From Gnetum montanum (taxonomy: Eukaryota; Streptophyta; Gnetopsida; Gnetales; Gnetaceae), in NCBI GenBank assembly GCA_015680685.1, contig MNCI01001414.1, positions 2,579-23,538 of the forward strand: a stretch of 20,960 nucleotides of DNA, read 5' to 3'. Position numbers and translations under genes: made by a program. Numbering within the stretch: the first letter of the stretch is position 1; every line of letters begins with the position of its first letter. The notes under the pieces are model-generated. The model saw only the letters and a list, made by a program, of their open reading frames with translations, was not told the DNA's origin and did no database searches. Shown here piece after piece: positions 18,028-20,960 of this stretch.

Positions 18028-19954
18028 TTTGATTTGGAGGCTAGTGACATTACTGAAGACTCTCCGGCTAGGGCTCCCATCACAACACATAGTGGTAAGG
18101 AGAAAACCCTTAAATTAAGTTCCACATTGGAACCTCAATAGGCACAAGAGATCACCAAGATCCTACAAGACAACATTAACGCCTTTGCCTAGTCATATGA
18201 AAATATGCCAAGTTTAGATCCATAGTTAGTACCAACACAACATCATACTTGATCCTAGCATTAGCCTAGTTAAACAGATAGTGCATAAGATTAGACCTGA
18301 CTTAGCCTTGGAAGTTTATGACAAAATCATGAAACTCTACCAAGCTGGCTTCATTAGGACTATCAACTATGTAGAATGAGTGTTCAACATAGTGGTAGTC
18401 CCTAAGAAGAATGGGAGTATCTATATTTGCATCGATTTCTAAGACCTAAATAAGGCAATAATCAAGGATGGCTTCCCTTTGCCTAGTATTGACCAACTCA
18501 TTGTTACTATGGCTAGATGTGCCTTTTTGTCCTCTATGGATGGATTCTTGGGATACAACCAGATTAGGATCAATCCAAAACACTAACTTAGCATGAAATT
18601 CATGATTCCTTGAGGTACATTTTGCTATACCATGATGCCCTTTGGCCTTAAGAATGTAGGAGCAACCTACCAAAGAGCTATGACCTACATCTTTAGTGAC
18701 TACATGTTAGGTTTTCTCAACAATTACATAGATGATATAGCCATTAAGTTTAAAGTGGCCAACAATCATGAACATGACATTGACCTTGTGCTTAAATGAT
18801 GCCTTAAGTATGAGCTTACGCTATACCCTAAGAAGTATGTCTTTGGTGACAAAACTACTAAGATGCTTGGCTTTGTAGAGTCTTAGACAGGGATACATGT
18901 CAATCTTGATAAGGTTAAGGTCATATCCAACTTGGTGGTACCTACTAGCCTTAAGGAGCTTCAAGGACTACAAGGTAGATTAAAATTTTCATAGGTTCAT
19001 CGCTAGGCTTATAGATAAGTAAAACTCATGTAACACTTTCTTAAGAAAGGAGTTCACTATGAGTGAATGGATTAATGTCAAAAAGCCTTTGAAAACCTTA
19101 AGCAAGAGTTGATACAACTACTGACAGTTTATCCTCCACAAGAGGATAAACCATTTTACATCTACCTCACTATCTCTAACATGTCCATTACCTCTCTACT
19201 CTATCAAAAACATGATGATGGAGCAGAAATGCTAGTATACTACCTTAACCATGCATTAGTCACCCATGAGACCAAATACACCAAAGTGAAGAAGTATTTT
19301 CTAGCACTAGTCTTCTCATTGAAGAAGTGGAGACACTACCTCTTTAGGAGCCAAGTCAATGTCATTTGCAGGAACAACATACTTAGAGCTATTACAACCA
19401 ATATTTATGAGAGTGGTAGTGTAGCCCAATGGAAAGCCATAATAGTGGAGTTTGACCTTCTTTATGTTTCTCAATCTTTAACAAAAGGTCAAGCTATAGC
19501 CATACAACTTACAGTTTCACCTATTGATGAACATGTTAATATCGTTAGCAAAGCATCCAAGGGATATGAGGTAGTCGTGCACTTTGACAAAGATTCAATT
19601 ACCCATGGGGCTAGTGCTACTACCACCATAACATTCTCATATGGTGAAATCCAACCCTTCACCTATCATTTTGAGTTTTCATGGACTAACAACATAGTGG
19701 AGTACAAGGGTTTGATTAGGGGGATGATGGTAGCACATAACGTAGGAATTAAACCTTTGATAATTAAGGGTGATTCAAAAATAGTGGTCAACCAAGTAAC
19801 CAAGGTCTACACATGCAGAGCCAAATATTTACAACTTTACTATGGCTTAGGGAATCAATTAATACAACATTTTATAGATGTTGATATCCAACATATATCT
19901 TGAAATGAAAATGCTATAGCTGATGCATTAATCTTCATGACCATTTTCCTAAAA
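18028..19954 (+). pseudogene. pol: Tat/Ogre-type pol remnant: reverse transcriptase, RNase H, second RNase H
   Basis: Decayed polyprotein of a Ty3/Gypsy Tat-lineage element. A linker (LEPQ*AQEITKILQDN, then FA*SYENMPSLDP) precedes a frameshift near 18240. The reverse transcriptase follows: YQAGFIRTINYVE, VVPKKNGSICICIDF, FPLPSIDQLI, MDGFLGYNQIRI, MMPFGLKNVGATYQRAM and the catalytic YIDD at 18725-18736. Stops occur at more than ten places before 19109. From 19109 a frame of 264 codons is open. Its first half is the ordinary RNase H in degenerate Tat form (FYIYLTISN, VYYLNHALVTHETKYT). Its second half is the archaeal-type RNase H unique to Tat relatives, with Asp160 (VVHFD), Glu198 (NNIVEYKGLIRG) and Asp222 (IIKGDSKIVVNQV). 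A stop at 19901 precedes NENAIADAL. The element is separate from the copy A/B family. Confidence 0.88.
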
Positions 19955-20023
19955 TGATATACCCTGGTGCTTTAAGTTGTTCTACCTCTTGAATTGCATG
20001 TACCATTACTTTGAGTGGCCCTG

Positions 20024-20359
20024 TTTGACTTCATCAATGATGAATAGAACAAGCAACTATGTACCATGGACCTAGACTCGATGGATGAGCAACATGTTCA
20101 AGTGCTTGCTCACATTGAACGATATCAAGAAAGGTAAAAGCAGAAATACCACCATGACTTGACCAAGCGTAAGATCAAGGAAGATGACCTAGTCCTCAAA
20201 GCTATCTATGAACATGTGGATAAATTCTCAACCAACTAGGAAGGGTCTTTCTTGGTCACTAAAGCCTATGACAATGGCGCATTCATAATAGCAAACATGG
20301 ATCGAAATGAGTTGGTCAATCCAATCAACCATTCCTATCTAAAGTCATATTACATGTAG
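20024..20359 (+). pseudogene. Integrase C-terminal remnant of the Tat-type pol
   Basis: In the same frame as the upstream pol, with stops, this reads LDSMDEQHVQVLAHIERYQE, KIKEDDLVLKAI, EGSFLVTKAYDNGAF and ELVNPINHSYLKSYYM before TAG at 20357. That order (helix, a ...DDLVLKA strand, a GSFLVTKAY turn and a final LKSYY) is the usual C-terminal end of Tat/Gypsy integrases. The zinc-binding HHCC domain and the DDE catalytic core, about 300-400 residues, are absent between 19954 and 20024, so a large internal deletion has removed them. Confidence 0.8.
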
Positions 20360-20960
20360 CTAACTACAAAAAACAAGCAAGCCTACTTTCCATGGCCTGC
20401 TAGGGCCTAAAACAAGTGAAACCATGGCCTGAAATTGGCATCTTGGCCTATCAAGGCCTTAAACTGGCAACACATGTAACCTTTGGTAGCTGAATCTACT
20501 AAACTATTCTTCATTGCCTTATGCATTTTATTCTAAGAACATGGTTTCTTTGATTGGTCTTCTTTCCTCTTGGACTTGTGTTTGCAAGATGAAACCTAGA
20601 CTCATTATAGAGGTTCAACTCATCATGGTAGGAAGTCACCACATGACCTTGATGTACAAGATTTGGTGAGTTATCCTACCACACCAAGAGTACTTTCTCC
20701 ACATCATCTCCATTATCATTCCCTTAGGCCCAACCCCATAGTCTAGATAGTAATACTAATGAATGTTTGACACTCATGCACTATAGCCATACAACATCCC
20801 TTCATCATGCTCCATTGTCAAGTCCATTGAATGTAACACACTTCATTCAATGGAAAAGCATCTATTCCATCGAGTGTAACACATCTCACTTTATGGGAAA
20901 ATTAATTCAAAATAGGCTTTGGCAAAGAAACCCAATGAAGGTTTCATCCCAACAAAAAAA
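20360..20960. other. Non-coding sequence downstream of pol
   Basis: No gene is recognised. The start is rich in CCATGG and GGCCT words (20388-20460). A segment at 20390-20412 resembles 17450-17472 upstream of pol. It may be the 3' untranslated region or part of an LTR of the Tat-type element, but no LTR end or polypurine tract could be defined inside the window. Confidence 0.4.
20823..20908. repeat. Two tandem ~43 bp units with an embedded hairpin
   Basis: Units begin TCCATTGAATGTAACACA (20823) and TCCATCGAGTGTAACACA (20866). The first contains perfect 10-base arms CCATTGAATG (20824-20833) and CATTCAATGG (20844-20853) around a 10-base loop. The second has lost most of the symmetry. Confidence 0.55.

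Noticed and set aside
7268-20359. Copy B and the Tat-type pol as one element
   Set aside because: Copy B is closed by its own LTRs and target duplication at 15887/15892. The pol lies outside, beyond the array, so it is a separate unit.

Overview
The window looks like intergenic DNA of a seed plant with a large, repeat-filled genome. It holds no intact host gene. What can be recognised is LTR-retrotransposon material on the + strand, belonging to the plant Ty3/Gypsy Tat/Athila side of the family, all decayed by stop codons and small indels. Many stops are of the CAG-to-TAG or CGA-to-TGA kind expected from deamination of methylated cytosine. The species cannot be named from the sequence.

Layout. 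(1) 89-6493 is the 3' part of an older element, 'copy A': gag remnant (91-1491), a 1.8 kb non-coding spacer, a large second reading frame, ORF2 (3313-6069), a polypurine tract and the first ~230 bp of a 3' LTR that breaks off near 6493. (2) 6494-7267 and 15888-17365 are the two halves of one degenerate tandem array with a period of about 155-215 bp, whose hallmark is a 25-base palindrome. (3) 7268-15887 is 'copy B', a complete 8,620 bp element of the same family as A, inserted into that array. It has two ~827 bp LTRs bounded by TGATGAGT...ACTCATCA, a 5-bp target duplication AGTAG, a primer-binding site matching plant tRNA-Asp, gag, spacer, ORF2 and a polypurine tract. It carries no protease, reverse transcriptase, RNase H or integrase. 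(4) 17366-18027 is T-rich sequence lacking recognisable genes. (5) 18028-20359 is a ruined Tat/Ogre-type pol: reverse transcriptase, degenerate RNase H and archaeal-type second RNase H, then only the C-terminal end of integrase. (6) 20360-20960 is non-coding, with a short tandem/inverted repeat near the end.

The most interesting object is the A/B family: a non-autonomous element that encodes a Gag and a second ~920-residue protein (a domain resembling the Pfam 'putative plant transposon protein' family, followed by a long coiled coil), but no polymerase. Between gag and ORF2 lie a TATA box beside an 18-base sequence identical to part of the LTR upstream region, and a TACTAAC-like branch point plus TTGCAG ending exactly at the ORF2 ATG. 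This suggests that ORF2 is made from its own promoter and/or a spliced RNA, while the enzymes for copying come from another element, possibly a Tat/Athila relative.
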